Numbered from the stretch's first letter, positions 45,845 through 55,437 are shown. The stretch is DNA of 64,000 bases from Micrococcus flavus (GCF_014204815.1 NZ_JACHMC010000001.1:1178001-1242000); one strand, 5' to 3'. The notes: generated by a model from the letters alone, not told the origin. Made by a program: numbers and translations.

Positions 45845-46294
45845 TCATCGGATCCGCTCGAACTCGATGCCCTCGGGCCCTGAGAAGACCTCCGGAGGAG
45901 GCGCCGTCTCCAGAAGCCCCCGGTGCCGCGCGATGCACTCGAACAGGACCGTCACGAATCCGCCTGGTGACATGTCCCCCTCCTTGTCAGAGGTGTAGGT
46001 CACCGCGCTGTAGACGGCGTCCCCGCAGTGGATCTCGAACAACACCGCGTCCCCATAGGGGCCGTAGATGGCGGCACGCAGGTTCGGCCCCCACTCCACG
46101 ACGAGGCCGTCACACCACTCCTCACCGAAGGTGTCGGCGAAGACCCCGGTGTACGCCGCAGTGACGCCGTCGACCTCAGAGGTGATCAGCTCGTGGAGCG
46201 GCTGACCACCGCCTGCCCCGCCCTTCGACTTCAGCACACGGGTCGAGGCCGCCCCTCCTTGGTAGCGGCTCCAAGGCCGACGGGACATCGCCAT
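45845..46294 (-). CDS. Hypothetical protein directly downstream of rpe (149 aa)
   Basis: This soluble protein has an alpha/beta look: strands GLVVEWGPNLRAAIYGPYG, AVLFEIHCGDAVYSAVTYT and a helix FVTVLFECIARHRGLLE. It ends PEGIEFERIR. No family is recognised; the size and acidic tendency resemble immunity proteins, but no signature is present. The ATG lies only 6 bp after the rpe stop, so it is probably co-transcribed with rpe. An internal ATG two codons later is possible. Confidence 0.65.
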   Translation of the reverse strand: MAMSRRPWSRYQGGAASTRVLKSKGGAGGGQPLHELITSEVDGVTAAYTGVFADTFGEEWCDGLVVEWGPNLRAAIYGPYGDAVLFEIHCGDAVYSAVTYTSDKEGDMSPGGFVTVLFECIARHRGLLETAPPPEVFSGPEGIEFERIR

Positions 46295-46300
46295 CCCGGC

Positions 46301-46966
46301 TCAGCCGGCGACGGCGTCGCGCGCCAGGGCGCGCAGCCCGGCGATCGCGGCGTCGGGGTCGTCGGCGCCGAACACGGCGGAGCCGGCCACGAAGACGTCC
46401 GCCCCGGCCTCGGCGGCGCGCAGGATCGTCTCCCGGTTCACGCCGCCGTCGACCTGGAGGGCGATCGGGGCGGGGGCGCCGTCGAGGGCCTGCCGGGCCC
46501 GGCGGATCTTGGGCAGGGTCACGTCCAGGAAGGACTGCCCGCCGAAGCCGGGCTCCACGGTCATCACCAGGAGCATGTCCAGCTCGGGCAGCAGGTCCAG
46601 GTACGGCTCGATCGGGGTGGCCGGGCGGACCGCCATGCCTGCCTTCGCCCCGGCCGACCGCAGGGTGCGGGCCAGCAGGACGGGCGCACGGGCGGCCTCG
46701 GCGTGGAAGGTGACCGACTCGGCGCCGGCCTCGGCGTAGTCCGGGGCCCAGCGGTCGGCGTCCTCGATCATCAGGTGGATGTCCAGGGGCAGGTCCGTGG
46801 CGGCCCGGATCGCCTGCACCACCGGCAGCCCGAGGGTGAGGTTCGGCACGAAGTGCCCGTCCATCACGTCCACGTGGACGGCGTCGGAGCCGGGGATGCG
46901 GGCGAGCTCCTCGGCCAGGCGGGCGAAGTCCGCCGAGAGGATCGAGGGGTGGATGCAGGCGCTCAT
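46301..46966 (-). CDS. rpe: Ribulose-phosphate 3-epimerase
   Basis: This 221-residue TIM barrel interconverts ribulose 5-phosphate and xylulose 5-phosphate. Signatures are [55 protein letters not shown] and [13 protein letters not shown], with the catalytic Asp pair and metal-binding His. The ATG has GGAGGAG 5 bp upstream. The rsmB-rpe order is conserved in actinobacteria. Confidence 0.96.
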   Translation of the reverse strand: MSACIHPSILSADFARLAEELARIPGSDAVHVDVMDGHFVPNLTLGLPVVQAIRAATDLPLDIHLMIEDADRWAPDYAEAGAESVTFHAEAARAPVLLARTLRSAGAKAGMAVRPATPIEPYLDLLPELDMLLVMTVEPGFGGQSFLDVTLPKIRRARQALDGAPAPIALQVDGGVNRETILRAAEAGADVFVAGSAVFGADDPDAAIAGLRALARDAVAG

Positions 46967-47013
46967 GGGGCTCCTCCGGACGGTCGGGCGTGGGGTGCGG
47001 TCAGACGGGTCGG

Positions 47014-48624
47014 TCAGTCGATCGGGGCGCGGAACAGCGCCAGGAACATGGCGTCCGTGCCGTGCCGGTGCGGCCACAGCTGCGCGGTGTAGGCGGTGAC
47101 CGGGTCCGTGCCCTCCGGCGCGGTGAGGCCGAGGTCCGCCAGCGCCACGTCCTGCAGGGCCGCGGCGGCGTCGAGTTGCTCGAGCTCCGGGTGGCGCCGG
47201 GCCAGGTCCTGGACCTGGACGATCGTCTCGGCGACGTGCGGGGAGCACGTCACGTACGCCAGCACGCCGCCGGGGGCCAGCACCCCCACGGCGGCGTCCA
47301 GCAGCTCCGCCTGTAGACCCGTCAGTTCCGCAAGATCCGCGGGCGTCCGCCGCCAGCGGGACTCCGGGCGACGGCGCAGCGCCCCCAGGCCCGTGCACGG
47401 GGCGTCCACGAGGATCCGGCCGAAGCCGCCGGCGGGGGCGTCGTCGGCGATCGTCCGGCCGTCCCCGGTGCGCACCTGCCACGCCGTCTCCGGTACGCCG
47501 GCCAGGGCGGAGCGGACGAGCTCGGCGCGGTGCGGGGCGACCTCGTTGGCCAGGACGGTGGCCCCGCGCTCGGCCGCGAGCGCCGCCAGGAGCGCGGCCT
47601 TGCCGCCGGGGCCCGCGCAGAGGTCGAGCCACCGGCCGTCGGCGTCCCCGGCGCGCGTCTCGACGGCGGCGAGGGCGCGGGCGGTGAGCTGGGAGCCGAC
47701 GTCCTGCACACGCAGGACGCCCTCGCGCAGCCCGGCCAGGCGGCCGGCGTCGCCGCCGTGGTGCAGGGCGGAGCCGGGGGCCAGCGGGCCGGGCTCGGCG
47801 CCGTCGTCGATCGCGGCCTGCAGGGCCTCGGCGCCGCCGGGCACGGGCAGGCCCACGAGGTTGACCACGGGGGCGGCGTTGTCGGCGGCCAGCAGGGCCT
47901 CGAGCTCGGCGTCACGGTCCTCGGCGCCGGCCGTGGAGGGGTGTCCGGCCAGGGCCTGGCGCAGGGCGCGCACGATCCACGCCGGGTGCGAGTGGCGGAC
48001 CGCGCGGGCGGCGTCGCCGCCGTCCTCCGGGGCGACGTCGGCGAGCCAGTCCTCGAGGGGCCGCTCGGAGACGCGGCGGAGCACGGCGTTGACGAACCCG
48101 GAGGGGCCGGCGCCGATCTCGGCGCGCACGAGCGCGACGGTCGCGTCGAGGGCGGCGTGGGCGGGCACGCGCATGTGCAGCAGCTGGTGGGCGCCGAGGC
48201 GCAGGGCGTCCAGGACGGGGGCGTCGATCGCGTCGAGCGGCCGGTCCACGCAGCGAGCCAGCACGGCGTCGTAGAGGCCGAGGCCGCGCAGGGTGCCGTA
48301 GGCGAGCTCGGTGGCGAAGCCGGCGTCGCGGCGGTCCAGGCGGGCCTCGCGGATGCGCCGGGGCAGGACGAGGTTGGCGTAGGCGTCCTCGGCGTGGACG
48401 GCGCGGACCACCCGGTAGGCGGTCAGGCGCGCGGGATCCGCCTGGCGGGTGCGCTGGGAGGGGGCCTGCGCGGTGCGGTGCCGGCCGGCGCCGGAGCGGC
48501 CGCGGTGGCGCTGGCGTCCGGCGGCGTCGCGGCGGTCCTCGTGGGGCCCCCCGCCCCTCGCCCCTCCGGACCGGCCGCCGCCTCGGCGTCGATCACGTCC
48601 TGCCGTGCCGTCCTGCGCGCTCAT
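47014..48624 (-). CDS. rsmB: 16S rRNA (cytosine-967-C5)-methyltransferase
   Basis: This 536-residue protein has an Arg/Gly-rich basic N-terminal extension (about 1-65), a NusB-like RNA-binding domain (about 65-205) and a C-terminal SAM-dependent methyltransferase. The methyltransferase shows motif [16 protein letters not shown], motif [20 protein letters not shown] and motif VI YVTCSPH, with the two catalytic Cys residues. The ATG overlaps the fmt stop. The basic extension is longer than in E. coli RsmB and may be disordered. Confidence 0.95.
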   Translation of the reverse strand: MSAQDGTAGRDRRRGGGRSGGARGGGPHEDRRDAAGRQRHRGRSGAGRHRTAQAPSQRTRQADPARLTAYRVVRAVHAEDAYANLVLPRRIREARLDRRDAGFATELAYGTLRGLGLYDAVLARCVDRPLDAIDAPVLDALRLGAHQLLHMRVPAHAALDATVALVRAEIGAGPSGFVNAVLRRVSERPLEDWLADVAPEDGGDAARAVRHSHPAWIVRALRQALAGHPSTAGAEDRDAELEALLAADNAAPVVNLVGLPVPGGAEALQAAIDDGAEPGPLAPGSALHHGGDAGRLAGLREGVLRVQDVGSQLTARALAAVETRAGDADGRWLDLCAGPGGKAALLAALAAERGATVLANEVAPHRAELVRSALAGVPETAWQVRTGDGRTIADDAPAGGFGRILVDAPCTGLGALRRRPESRWRRTPADLAELTGLQAELLDAAVGVLAPGGVLAYVTCSPHVAETIVQVQDLARRHPELEQLDAAAALQDVALADLGLTAPEGTDPVTAYTAQLWPHRHGTDAMFLALFRAPID

Positions 48625-49751
48625 GCCTGCTCCCCTGTCCTGGTGTCCGTGGTGGCGGCCCGGCGGCGGGCGGCCTCCGCCTGCGCCTCCTGATGCTCCT
48701 GCAGGGCGTCCCCGCCGAGCAGGGCCATGGGGGCGGGCAGGCCGCGCAGCCAGTCGGCGGCGGCCATCTCCTTCTTGCCCGCCGGCTGCACGCGGCCGAG
48801 GCGGACCGCGCCGCCGCGGGTGCGCAGCCATCCGGAGCCACCGGTGGAGACCACGGCCCCGGGCGCGGATTCGGCCAGGTCCGCGGGCCATGCCTCGTCC
48901 CCCTCAGCCACGGGCAGCACCCCGGCGAGCTTGAGGCGGACGGGGGTGGCGTCGTCGTCGGTGTCCGCCAGAACGAGCCAGCCCCAGGCGCCGGGCTCAG
49001 GGGTGACCCCGTTGATCCGGGCGGCCACGGCGCGCACGTCCTGGGCGGGGTCCACGAGGCCGTCGGCGGCGGTGAGCTTGGCGGCGTGCGTCGGCTCGCC
49101 CTCCTGGGGGACGGCGACGGCGGTGCCGGCGGCGAGCTCGGCCAGGACCTGCAGCACGAGCGGGCCGCCGCGCTCGGCGAGGTCGGCGAGGACCTCGCCG
49201 GAGGTCTCCTCCGGGCCCACGGGACGCTCGATCCGCGCGAAGACGGGGCCGGTGTCGAGGCCCTCCTCGAGCCGGAAGACGTCCGCGCCGACCGAGTCCA
49301 CGCCGTCCATCACCGCGCGCTGCACAGGGGCCGCGCCGCGGTAGGCGGGCAGCCGGGAGAAGTGCAGGTTGAGCCAGCCGTGCTCCGGGATGCCCAGCGC
49401 GTCCGCGGGCACGATCGCCCCGTAGGCGACGACGACGGCCACGTCCGGGGCGAGCGCACGGACCTGGTCCAGGACGGGGGCGCCGGCCTCGCCCCGCAGG
49501 CGGTCGGCCTTGAGGACGGGCACGCCGGCCTCCTCGGCAGCGCGGGCCACCGGGGACGGGGTGAGCACCCGCTTGCGACCCACGGGGGCGTCGGGGCGGG
49601 TGAGCACGCCCACGACCTCGTGCTCCGAGCCCAGCAGCGCGCGCAGCACGGGCACGGCGGTCTCGGGAGTGCCGGTGAAGAGCACGCGCAGGGGGCGGGC
49701 GTCGGCGCGCGGCTCGGGATCGGGGGTGGCGTCAGGGTGCGGATCGGTCAC
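48621..49751 (-). CDS. fmt: Methionyl-tRNA formyltransferase
   Basis: This 376-residue enzyme formylates initiator tRNA. It has a formyltransferase domain (about 20-220) with LNLHFSRLPAYRGAAPVQ and a C-terminal OB-fold domain. A hydrophilic tail of about 30 residues ends it. The GTG start overlaps the stop of the upstream nuclease-like gene (GTGA). The fmt-rsmB pair is standard. Confidence 0.95.
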   Translation of the reverse strand: MTDPHPDATPDPEPRADARPLRVLFTGTPETAVPVLRALLGSEHEVVGVLTRPDAPVGRKRVLTPSPVARAAEEAGVPVLKADRLRGEAGAPVLDQVRALAPDVAVVVAYGAIVPADALGIPEHGWLNLHFSRLPAYRGAAPVQRAVMDGVDSVGADVFRLEEGLDTGPVFARIERPVGPEETSGEVLADLAERGGPLVLQVLAELAAGTAVAVPQEGEPTHAAKLTAADGLVDPAQDVRAVAARINGVTPEPGAWGWLVLADTDDDATPVRLKLAGVLPVAEGDEAWPADLAESAPGAVVSTGGSGWLRTRGGAVRLGRVQPAGKKEMAAADWLRGLPAPMALLGGDALQEHQEAQAEAARRRAATTDTRTGEQA

Positions 49752-50665
49752 GGCTGAAGCCTATCGGCGCCGCCGAAGGCGGCGGCCCGGGCGGCCTCGA
49801 GGCCGCCGGCGGTCCCCGGCGATGACACCGGGGGCGGGCCGATCACACGCAGGGCGGGGCCGGCGTCGTCCACAGCCTGGGCATGGGTCCAGACCTGGCG
49901 GAGCGCCCAGAACTTGTGCCAGTGGCGGGGCAGCGCGTTCGGATTGGCCTGGTGGACGGCCACCTCCGTCTCCCCCAGCGCGACGCCGAGGAGCATCTGC
50001 GCGTCCCCATGGGCCCAGGGCTCCCACGTGCCGGCCTCGGCGTCCACGAGGGACTCCTCCGCCTTGAGCCCGGCCGTGAGCTGCATGACCACCTTCGGGT
50101 CCAGCGCCTTCACCCGCCCGTCCCGGCCCGTGCCCTTGGTCTTGTAGTCGATCAGGCACAGGCGACCGCCGATCCGCGCGACCAGGTCCAGGGTGCCGGC
50201 GTAGCCCACGGTGTGGTTCCACACGGTGATCTCGGCGGCCACGGGCTGGACGTCGTAGAGGTCCCACCACTCGTCGAACCGGTCCGCGTAGGCGCCCTCG
50301 CCGTGCTCGATCAGTCGTGCGCGGGCATCCGCCATGGTGTGCGGCCGCCCGAGGGCGCGCAGGGCGACCTGCTCGGCGTAGTCGTGGACGCGGTCCCCGC
50401 GCTCGGCCGCGGCGTCCCGGTAGCGGGCGGCGGCGTCCGCGCACTGGCGGGCCACCTGCCTCAGCCGTGCCGGCGAGCCCACCGACTCCGCCAGGCGCGG
50501 ATCCTGGGCGACGGCGTTCGCGGCCATCCAGCCCACCCAGCCGTCCAGGTCCGTGCGCTCCATGCCGATCACCGTGGTGATGGAGGGGACCTCGGGCAGC
50601 CCGGACACCGAGCGCGCGTACATGCGGCCCTGCGGGGTCTGGTGGGCGAGGCGTGGCTGGGTCAT
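49748..50665 (-). CDS. PD-(D/E)XK nuclease superfamily protein (RecB/Cas4-like fold)
   Basis: This 305-residue protein has the core of the PD-(D/E)XK nuclease fold: YAGTLDLVARIGGRLCLIDYKTKG places the metal-binding Asp and the D-x-K pair near residues 155-178. An N-terminal PSITTVIGMERTDLDGWVGWMAA segment is common in actinobacterial proteins of this kind next to fmt. No helicase domain is attached. It could process DNA ends; the substrate is unknown. ATG 50665 is preceded by CAGAAT and eight bases, a leaderless pattern. It begins the nuclease-fmt-rsmB transcript. Confidence 0.75.
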   Translation of the reverse strand: MTQPRLAHQTPQGRMYARSVSGLPEVPSITTVIGMERTDLDGWVGWMAANAVAQDPRLAESVGSPARLRQVARQCADAAARYRDAAAERGDRVHDYAEQVALRALGRPHTMADARARLIEHGEGAYADRFDEWWDLYDVQPVAAEITVWNHTVGYAGTLDLVARIGGRLCLIDYKTKGTGRDGRVKALDPKVVMQLTAGLKAEESLVDAEAGTWEPWAHGDAQMLLGVALGETEVAVHQANPNALPRHWHKFWALRQVWTHAQAVDDAGPALRVIGPPPVSSPGTAGGLEAARAAAFGGADRLQP

Positions 50666-50673
50666 GGGGCACC

Positions 50674-50679
50674 ATTCTG
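50674..50679 (-). promoter_or_regulatory. Candidate -10 box of the nuclease-fmt-rsmB transcript
   Basis: CAGAAT on the minus strand, eight bases before the ATG at 50665, with no Shine-Dalgarno sequence. Confidence 0.45.
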
Positions 50680-50732
50680 GCAAACCCCGGGAGCCCGTCC
50701 GGGCCGTCCCGACGCGCGACGGGCCGGCCGAT

Positions 50733-50762
50733 TTGGCACCCGGTGCGCGCATGGTCTAGAGT
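50733..50762 (+). promoter_or_regulatory. Promoter of the tRNA cluster
   Basis: TTGGCA (50733-50738), an 18-bp spacer and TAGAGT (50757-50762) form a housekeeping-sigma type promoter about 60 bp upstream of the first tRNA. It is the best -35/-10 pair in the window. Confidence 0.65.
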
Positions 50763-50821
50763 TCTTTCTCGTTGGAAATCGCGGAGAACGGTCCTGTGGC
50801 CGGTGCTGCGAAGCCCATCCT

Positions 50822-50895
50822 GCGGATGTAGCTCAGTTGGCTAGAGCGCCACCTTGCCAAGGTGGAGGTCGCGAGTTCGAATCTCGTCATCCGCT
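50822..50895 (+). tRNA. tRNA-Gly (anticodon GCC), copy 1
   Basis: 74 nt. Acceptor arms GCGGATG/CATCCGC pair perfectly with discriminator U. Anticodon stem CCACC/GGTGG holds loop TTGCCAA with anticodon GCC. The T-loop is GAGTTCGAATCTC. CCA is not encoded. Confidence 0.96.
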
Positions 50896-50913
50896 CGCAA
50901 GTCCCCCATCCCT

Positions 50914-50984
50914 GGTCGGGTGGCCGAGAGGCGAGGCAGCGGCCTGCAAAGCCGTATACGCGGGTTCGAATCCCGTCCCGACCT
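50914..50984 (+). tRNA. tRNA-Cys (anticodon GCA)
   Basis: 71 nt. Acceptor arms GGTCGGG/CCCGACC with discriminator U, as required for cysteine. The anticodon loop is CTGCAAA with GCA. It follows tRNA-Gly by 18 bp. Confidence 0.95.
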
Positions 50985-51043
50985 CGCAGGCCGTTCCTTC
51001 GGGAGTGGCGGCAAGCTTGCTTCAGTCCTCGGACTGAGGTCGA

Positions 51044-51115
51044 GCGCGATTGGCGCAGCGGTAGCGCGCTTCCCTGACACGGAAGAGGTCACTGGTTCGA
51101 ACCCAGTATCGCGCA
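51044..51115 (+). tRNA. tRNA-Val (anticodon GAC)
   Basis: 72 nt. Acceptor arms GCGCGAT/ATCGCGC with discriminator A. The anticodon stem CTTCC/GGAAG holds loop CTGACAC with GAC. Confidence 0.95.
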
Positions 51116-51142
51116 CGGATGGATCCGTGAGGATCGCATCAC

Positions 51143-51216
51143 GCGGATGTAGCTCAGTTGGCTAGAGCGCCACCTTGCCAAGGTGGAGGTCGCGAGTTCG
51201 AATCTCGTCATCCGCT
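51143..51216 (+). tRNA. tRNA-Gly (anticodon GCC), copy 2
   Basis: 74 nt, identical base for base to the copy at 50822-50895. It is the last tRNA before the hairpin at 51223. Confidence 0.96.
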
Positions 51217-51222
51217 CCACGA

Positions 51223-51252
51223 GAAGGGCCCCTCCTGACGGAGGGGCCCTTC
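51223..51252 (+). terminator. Terminator of the tRNA cluster
   Basis: A 13-bp perfect stem (51223-51235 and 51240-51252) with loop TGAC, followed by two T residues. Confidence 0.75.
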
Positions 51253-51359
51253 TTACGTCCGGCCTGCGCTCCGCCCGACGGCGGCGACGCGCCCTCCCCG
51301 GGTGCGTCGCCGCCGTCGACGGAGGCCGTGCGGAGCTCCGGCTCAGCGGACTCCGGGGC

Positions 51360-52430
51360 TCACTTGGCCTCGGACTCGCCCGTCTGCCCCTCGCGCACGA
51401 GCGCGGTCATGCGGGAGACGGTGCGGAAGTACTTCTTCATGTACCCGCCGTGCATCATCTCCTGGGTGAACAGCTCGTCGAACGGCACGCCGGAGGCCAC
51501 CACGGGGACGTCCTTGTCGTACAGGCGGTCCGCGAACACCACGAAGCGCAGCGCGGTGGCCTGCTCGGTGATGGTGCGCACGTCGTGGAAGGCGGCGACG
51601 TCCACGTCCTTGACCAGCTCCCGGTAGCGGGACGGGTGCACGCGGGAGAGCATCGCGGTGAGCTCGGAGAAGTCGTCCACGGACAGCACTCCGGCGTGCG
51701 GGAAGTTCGCCTCCGCCGTCGGGACGACCTGGTCGTCCGCGAGCGGGGCCGGGGCCGCCGCGAGGCCGCGGTGGCGGTAGTCCTCGCCGTCCACCCGGAT
51801 GACCTCGAACTGCTCGGCGAGGACCTGGATCTCCCGCTGGAAGTCCTGGGCGGCGAACCGGCCCTCGCCCAAGGAGCCCGGCAGGGTGTTGGAGGTGGCC
51901 ACCAGGCGCACGCCGGCGTCGGCCAGCTCTCGCATGAGGCGGGACATCAGGACGGTGTCCCCCGGGTCGTCCAGCTCGAACTCGTCGATGCACACCAGGG
52001 TGTATCCCTTGAGCACGTCCACGGCCTTGCGGAAGGAGAGGGCGCCCACGAGGTTCGTGTACTCCACGAACGTGCCGAACGCCTTGGGCCCGGGGGCGGC
52101 GTGCCACGTGGAGGCCAGCAGGTGGGTCTTGCCGACGCCGAAGCCGCCGTCGAGGTAGATGCCCGCCGGCTCCGCCACGGCCCGCTTGCGCCCGCCGCCG
52201 AACAGGCCGCCGAAGAGACCGCCGCCGCCGGACCCGGCGGCCGGGCCGCCGAGGGACGCCGCGAACCGACGCAGCCGCTCCACGGCCTCAGCCTGCGAGG
52301 GATGGGCCGGGTCCGGGATGTAGGAGTCGAAGGAGACCTCCCCGAACCGGTAGGAGGGCTGGAAGGCCTCGAGCAGCTGGTCCGCGGAGACCTGCGGGGA
52401 GCGCTCGGCGAGGTGGACGATCTGGGGCAC
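51360..52430 (-). CDS. zapE: AFG1/ZapE-family ATPase
   Basis: This 356-residue P-loop ATPase has Walker [12 protein letters not shown] near residue 98 and Walker [10 protein letters not shown] near 148, followed by a sensor element LVATSNTLP. The AFG1/ZapE family acts at the membrane; E. coli ZapE associates with the Z-ring and mitochondrial Afg1 with protein turnover. An unusual Gly-rich insert ([15 protein letters not shown]) lies near residues 67-81, just before the Walker A domain. The start is GTG 52430 with GGAG upstream. It is divergent from the sulfurtransferase gene. Confidence 0.88.
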   Translation of the reverse strand: MPQIVHLAERSPQVSADQLLEAFQPSYRFGEVSFDSYIPDPAHPSQAEAVERLRRFAASLGGPAAGSGGGGLFGGLFGGGRKRAVAEPAGIYLDGGFGVGKTHLLASTWHAAPGPKAFGTFVEYTNLVGALSFRKAVDVLKGYTLVCIDEFELDDPGDTVLMSRLMRELADAGVRLVATSNTLPGSLGEGRFAAQDFQREIQVLAEQFEVIRVDGEDYRHRGLAAAPAPLADDQVVPTAEANFPHAGVLSVDDFSELTAMLSRVHPSRYRELVKDVDVAAFHDVRTITEQATALRFVVFADRLYDKDVPVVASGVPFDELFTQEMMHGGYMKKYFRTVSRMTALVREGQTGESEAK

Positions 52431-52548
52431 GACGGCTCCATCCTGGGATCGACGGCGGGGACCTGCGTCATGCTACCGGGCGTGCGGACATGACCCCCCG
52501 TGTCCGGAGTGAGGCCACCCTGACCCAATACGTCCCACCGGTGTGGCG

Positions 52549-52554
52549 TAATCT
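52549..52554 (+). promoter_or_regulatory. Candidate -10 box of the sulfurtransferase gene
   Basis: TAATCT followed by seven bases and ATG 52562. Predicted leaderless. Confidence 0.55.
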
Positions 52555-52561
52555 GGGCGCC

Positions 52562-53455
52562 ATGACCGACACCGCCGAGAAGTTCTCCCAGTACGCCCAC
52601 CCCGAGAGGCTCGTGACCACCGACTGGGTGGCCGAGCACGTCGACGACGACGACGTGGTGGTCCTCGAGTCCAACGAGGACACCCTGCTGTACTCCACCG
52701 GCCACATCCCCGGCGCCGTGAAGATCGACTGGCACACCGAGCTCAACGACGAGGCCACCCGCGACTTCGTGGGTCCGGAGGCCTTCGCCGAGCTGGCGGC
52801 GTCCAAGGGCATCTCCCCCGACACCACCGTGGTGTTCTACGGCGACAAGTCCAACTGGTGGGCCGCCTACGCCCTGTGGGTGTTCACCCTGTACGGCCAC
52901 GAGGACGTCCGCCTGATGGACGGCGGTCGGGACAAGTGGCTCGCCGAGGGGCGCGAGACCACCCGTGAGGTCCCCGAGGTGACCCGCGGCGACTACCCCG
53001 TGCGCGAGCGCGACGACGCCACCGACCGTGCCGCCCGCGAGGACGTCCTCGCCGCCCTGGGCACCACCCCGCTGATCGACGTGCGGTCCCCCAAGGAGTA
53101 CACGGGCGAGACCACCCACATGGACGGCTACCCCCAGGAGGGCACCCTCCGCGGCGGCCACATCCCCACCGCCGCGTCCGTGCCGTGGGCCAGGGCCGCC
53201 AACGAGGACGGCACCTTCAAGACCCGCGCGGAGCTCGAGGCGATCTACCGCGACGAGGCCGGCCTCGGCGAGACCGACGCGGTGATCGCCTACTGCCGCA
53301 TCGGCGAGCGCTCCTCCCACACCTGGTTCGTGCTCAAGCACCTGCTCGGCTACCGGGACGTGCGCAACTACGACGGCTCCTGGACCGAGTGGGGCAACGC
53401 CGTGCGCGTGCCCATCGTCCAGGGCGAGCAGCCCGGCGAGGCCCCCGCGCGCTGA
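52562..53455 (+). CDS. sseA: Thiosulfate/3-mercaptopyruvate sulfurtransferase (two rhodanese domains)
   Basis: This 297-residue protein has two rhodanese domains. The N-terminal one (about 15-135) is non-catalytic, with [21 protein letters not shown]. The C-terminal one (about 165-285) carries the active-site loop [12 protein letters not shown]. The CRIGERSS loop is common in actinobacterial SseA/CysA proteins. It moves sulfane sulfur from a donor to cyanide or other thiophilic acceptors. The ATG at 52562 is preferred to an upstream in-frame start at 52490 because the -10 box lies just before it and the family starts here. Confidence 0.92.
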   Translation: MTDTAEKFSQYAHPERLVTTDWVAEHVDDDDVVVLESNEDTLLYSTGHIPGAVKIDWHTELNDEATRDFVGPEAFAELAASKGISPDTTVVFYGDKSNWWAAYALWVFTLYGHEDVRLMDGGRDKWLAEGRETTREVPEVTRGDYPVRERDDATDRAAREDVLAALGTTPLIDVRSPKEYTGETTHMDGYPQEGTLRGGHIPTAASVPWARAANEDGTFKTRAELEAIYRDEAGLGETDAVIAYCRIGERSSHTWFVLKHLLGYRDVRNYDGSWTEWGNAVRVPIVQGEQPGEAPAR

Positions 53456-53484
53456 GACCGGCCCGCTCCCCCGCACCCGGACCG

Positions 53485-53528
53485 ACGACGGCGCCTCTCA
53501 CCTCCGTGGAGGTGAGAGGCGCCGTCGT
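53485..53528. terminator. Bidirectional hairpin terminator, sulfurtransferase / transporter
   Basis: A perfect 21-bp inverted repeat (53485-53505 and 53508-53528) lies between two convergent genes and is followed by TTCT on the plus side. It is the longest perfect hairpin noticed in the window. Confidence 0.85.
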
Positions 53529-53546
53529 TCTGGCGGGAGGGCGGGG

Positions 53547-54911
53547 TCAGGCCCCGGTCACGGTGCGGACGACGCCGTAGACGATGCCGCTGACGGCCAC
53601 GAGGCCGGCGATGGTGACGAACACGTTCGACAGGGCGCCGCGGTACGGGGCCAGCGCCGGGAGACGGCGGATCGCGTACATGGGCATGAGGTACAGGATG
53701 ATCGCGATCACGGGGCCGGCGACGGTCTCGATGAGCCCCAGCACGCCCGGGTTCGCGATGGCCACCAGCCACGTGGTCACGAAGATGAACGCGGCGGTGC
53801 CCAGACGCAGGACCCGGTCGCTGATGCGGGTGCCGTCCGGGTCCACGGTGGAGCGGACGATGCCGGCCGCGCCCTCCGCGGTGCCCAGGTAGTGGCCGAA
53901 GAACGAGGACACGATCGCCAGGATCGCCACGATGGGCCCCAGCGCGGAGATCAGGGGCGCGTCGTGGACGTTGGCCAGGTGGGACAGCACCGGCAGGTTC
54001 GCCTCCTTGGCGGCCGCCATCCCGTCCGGGCCCAGGGCCAGCACGCAGGACCACACGAAGAACATGGTGAACACCACCAGCAGGCCCGTGGTGCGGGCCA
54101 GGACGGCGGAGGCGCGCGTGGCGGCGGCCGGACCGTACCGGCGCTGCAGGGCGAGCGAGAACTGGGAGATCGCCGGGGAGTGGTTGAAGGCGAACACCAG
54201 CACAGGGATCACGAGCCACAGGGACATGAGCACCTCGCCCACCCCCGGGGCGGGGCCTGCCGTCAGCGCGCCCAGGTCCCACGAGGGGATGAGGTACAGG
54301 CTGGTGCCGAACAGGATCAGGATCAGCGGGTAGACCAGCCAGCCGGTGACGGCGAGCATGATGCGCTGGCCGGCCACCATCACGGCCATTATGAGGGCGA
54401 TCAGGACGAAGGACAGGAGCGCCCGCGGCGGGGAGGCCATGCCCAGCTGGTGGACCAGCAGCGAGTCCACGGTGTTGGTGATGGACACGCCGTAGATCAG
54501 GACGATCGGGTAGATGGCCAGGAAGTACAGGACCGTGATCGCCATCCCCGGGCCGCGGCCGAAGGACGCGCGGGCCACGGCCGTGATGTCGTCGCCGGCG
54601 TTCGGGGAGGCGCACACGAAGCGGGACAGGGCCCGATGCGAGAAGTACGTCATCGGCGCGATCAGCAGCGTGGCCAGGGCGAGCGGCCAGATCCCGCCCA
54701 TGCCCGCGTTGATGGGCAGGAACAGCACGCCGGCGCCGACGGCGGTGCCGACCAGGGAGACCATCCAGTGGCGCTCGAACGCCCGGTCCGGGCGAGGATC
54801 GGCGGGGCTGGTTCCGGCGGGGGCGCCGGCGGTGTCGGACTGGCCTCTGACATGGGCGTTCGTCGCCGAAGGGGAACCGGAGGGAGGCATGCGCGCCAGT
54901 GGTAGGAGCAT
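53547..54911 (-). CDS. HAAAP-family amino acid permease (serine/threonine or aromatic)
   Basis: This 454-residue transporter has about eleven hydrophobic segments after a hydrophilic N-terminus of about 45 residues. The first helix carries [21 protein letters not shown], the family G-x-G-x-L-F-L-P motif. [16 protein letters not shown] and [13 protein letters not shown] resemble SdaC/TdcC-type H+- or Na+-coupled serine/threonine symporters. The substrate cannot be fixed. The start at 54911 is uncertain; ATG 54890 would remove seven residues. It is oriented against the flanking sulfur genes. Confidence 0.85.
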   Translation of the reverse strand: MLLPLARMPPSGSPSATNAHVRGQSDTAGAPAGTSPADPRPDRAFERHWMVSLVGTAVGAGVLFLPINAGMGGIWPLALATLLIAPMTYFSHRALSRFVCASPNAGDDITAVARASFGRGPGMAITVLYFLAIYPIVLIYGVSITNTVDSLLVHQLGMASPPRALLSFVLIALIMAVMVAGQRIMLAVTGWLVYPLILILFGTSLYLIPSWDLGALTAGPAPGVGEVLMSLWLVIPVLVFAFNHSPAISQFSLALQRRYGPAAATRASAVLARTTGLLVVFTMFFVWSCVLALGPDGMAAAKEANLPVLSHLANVHDAPLISALGPIVAILAIVSSFFGHYLGTAEGAAGIVRSTVDPDGTRISDRVLRLGTAAFIFVTTWLVAIANPGVLGLIETVAGPVIAIILYLMPMYAIRRLPALAPYRGALSNVFVTIAGLVAVSGIVYGVVRTVTGA

Positions 54912-54959
54912 TCGCCGGTGACCCCGGACACGGCCCGGACCCGGCGCGGCGCCGGGCCC

Positions 54960-54965
54960 TAGACT
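54960..54965 (+). promoter_or_regulatory. Candidate -10 box of sufE
   Basis: TAGACT followed by eight bases and ATG 54974. Predicted leaderless. Confidence 0.55.
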
Positions 54966-54973
54966 GGGGCACC

Positions 54974-55432
54974 ATGACCGACACCGCCGTGCCCGCGAAC
55001 CTGGCCGAGATCATCGACGACTTCGCCGGGGTGCCCGACCCGCAGAAGCTCGAGCTGCTGCTCGAGTTCGCCGACGAGCTGCCCGCCCTGCCGTCCCGCT
55101 ACGACGGGCACGAGGAGGAGATGGAGCAGGTGGTGGAGTGCCAGTCCCCGCTCTTCCTGGCCGTCGAGCTCGAGGACGGCGCCACCGGCGACGACGCCCC
55201 GGTCCGCCTGTTCATCACCGCCCCACCCGAGGCCCCCACCACGCGCGGCTTCGCCTCCGTGCTCTCCCAGGGCCTCGACGGCCTCACCGCGCGGCAGATC
55301 CTCGACGTCCCCGAGGACATCCCCTCCCGCCTGGGCCTGCAGAAGGCGCTGACCCCGTTGCGCCTGCGCGGGATGTCCGCGATGCTCGGCCGCATCAAGC
55401 GCAACGTGCGCGAGCAGGCCGGGATCGCCTGA
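54974..55432 (+). CDS. sufE: SufE-type sulfur acceptor protein
   Basis: This 152-residue protein takes persulfide sulfur from a cysteine desulfurase. The active Cys is in [15 protein letters not shown] near residue 56, and the C-terminal helix reads [17 protein letters not shown]. In actinobacteria sufE is often paired with a CRIGERSS-type sulfurtransferase; here both are present but split by a transporter gene on the other strand. The first codons MTDTA repeat those of the sulfurtransferase, a coincidence or a copied start. Confidence 0.92.
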   Translation: MTDTAVPANLAEIIDDFAGVPDPQKLELLLEFADELPALPSRYDGHEEEMEQVVECQSPLFLAVELEDGATGDDAPVRLFITAPPEAPTTRGFASVLSQGLDGLTARQILDVPEDIPSRLGLQKALTPLRLRGMSAMLGRIKRNVREQAGIA

Positions 55433-55437
55433 GGCCC

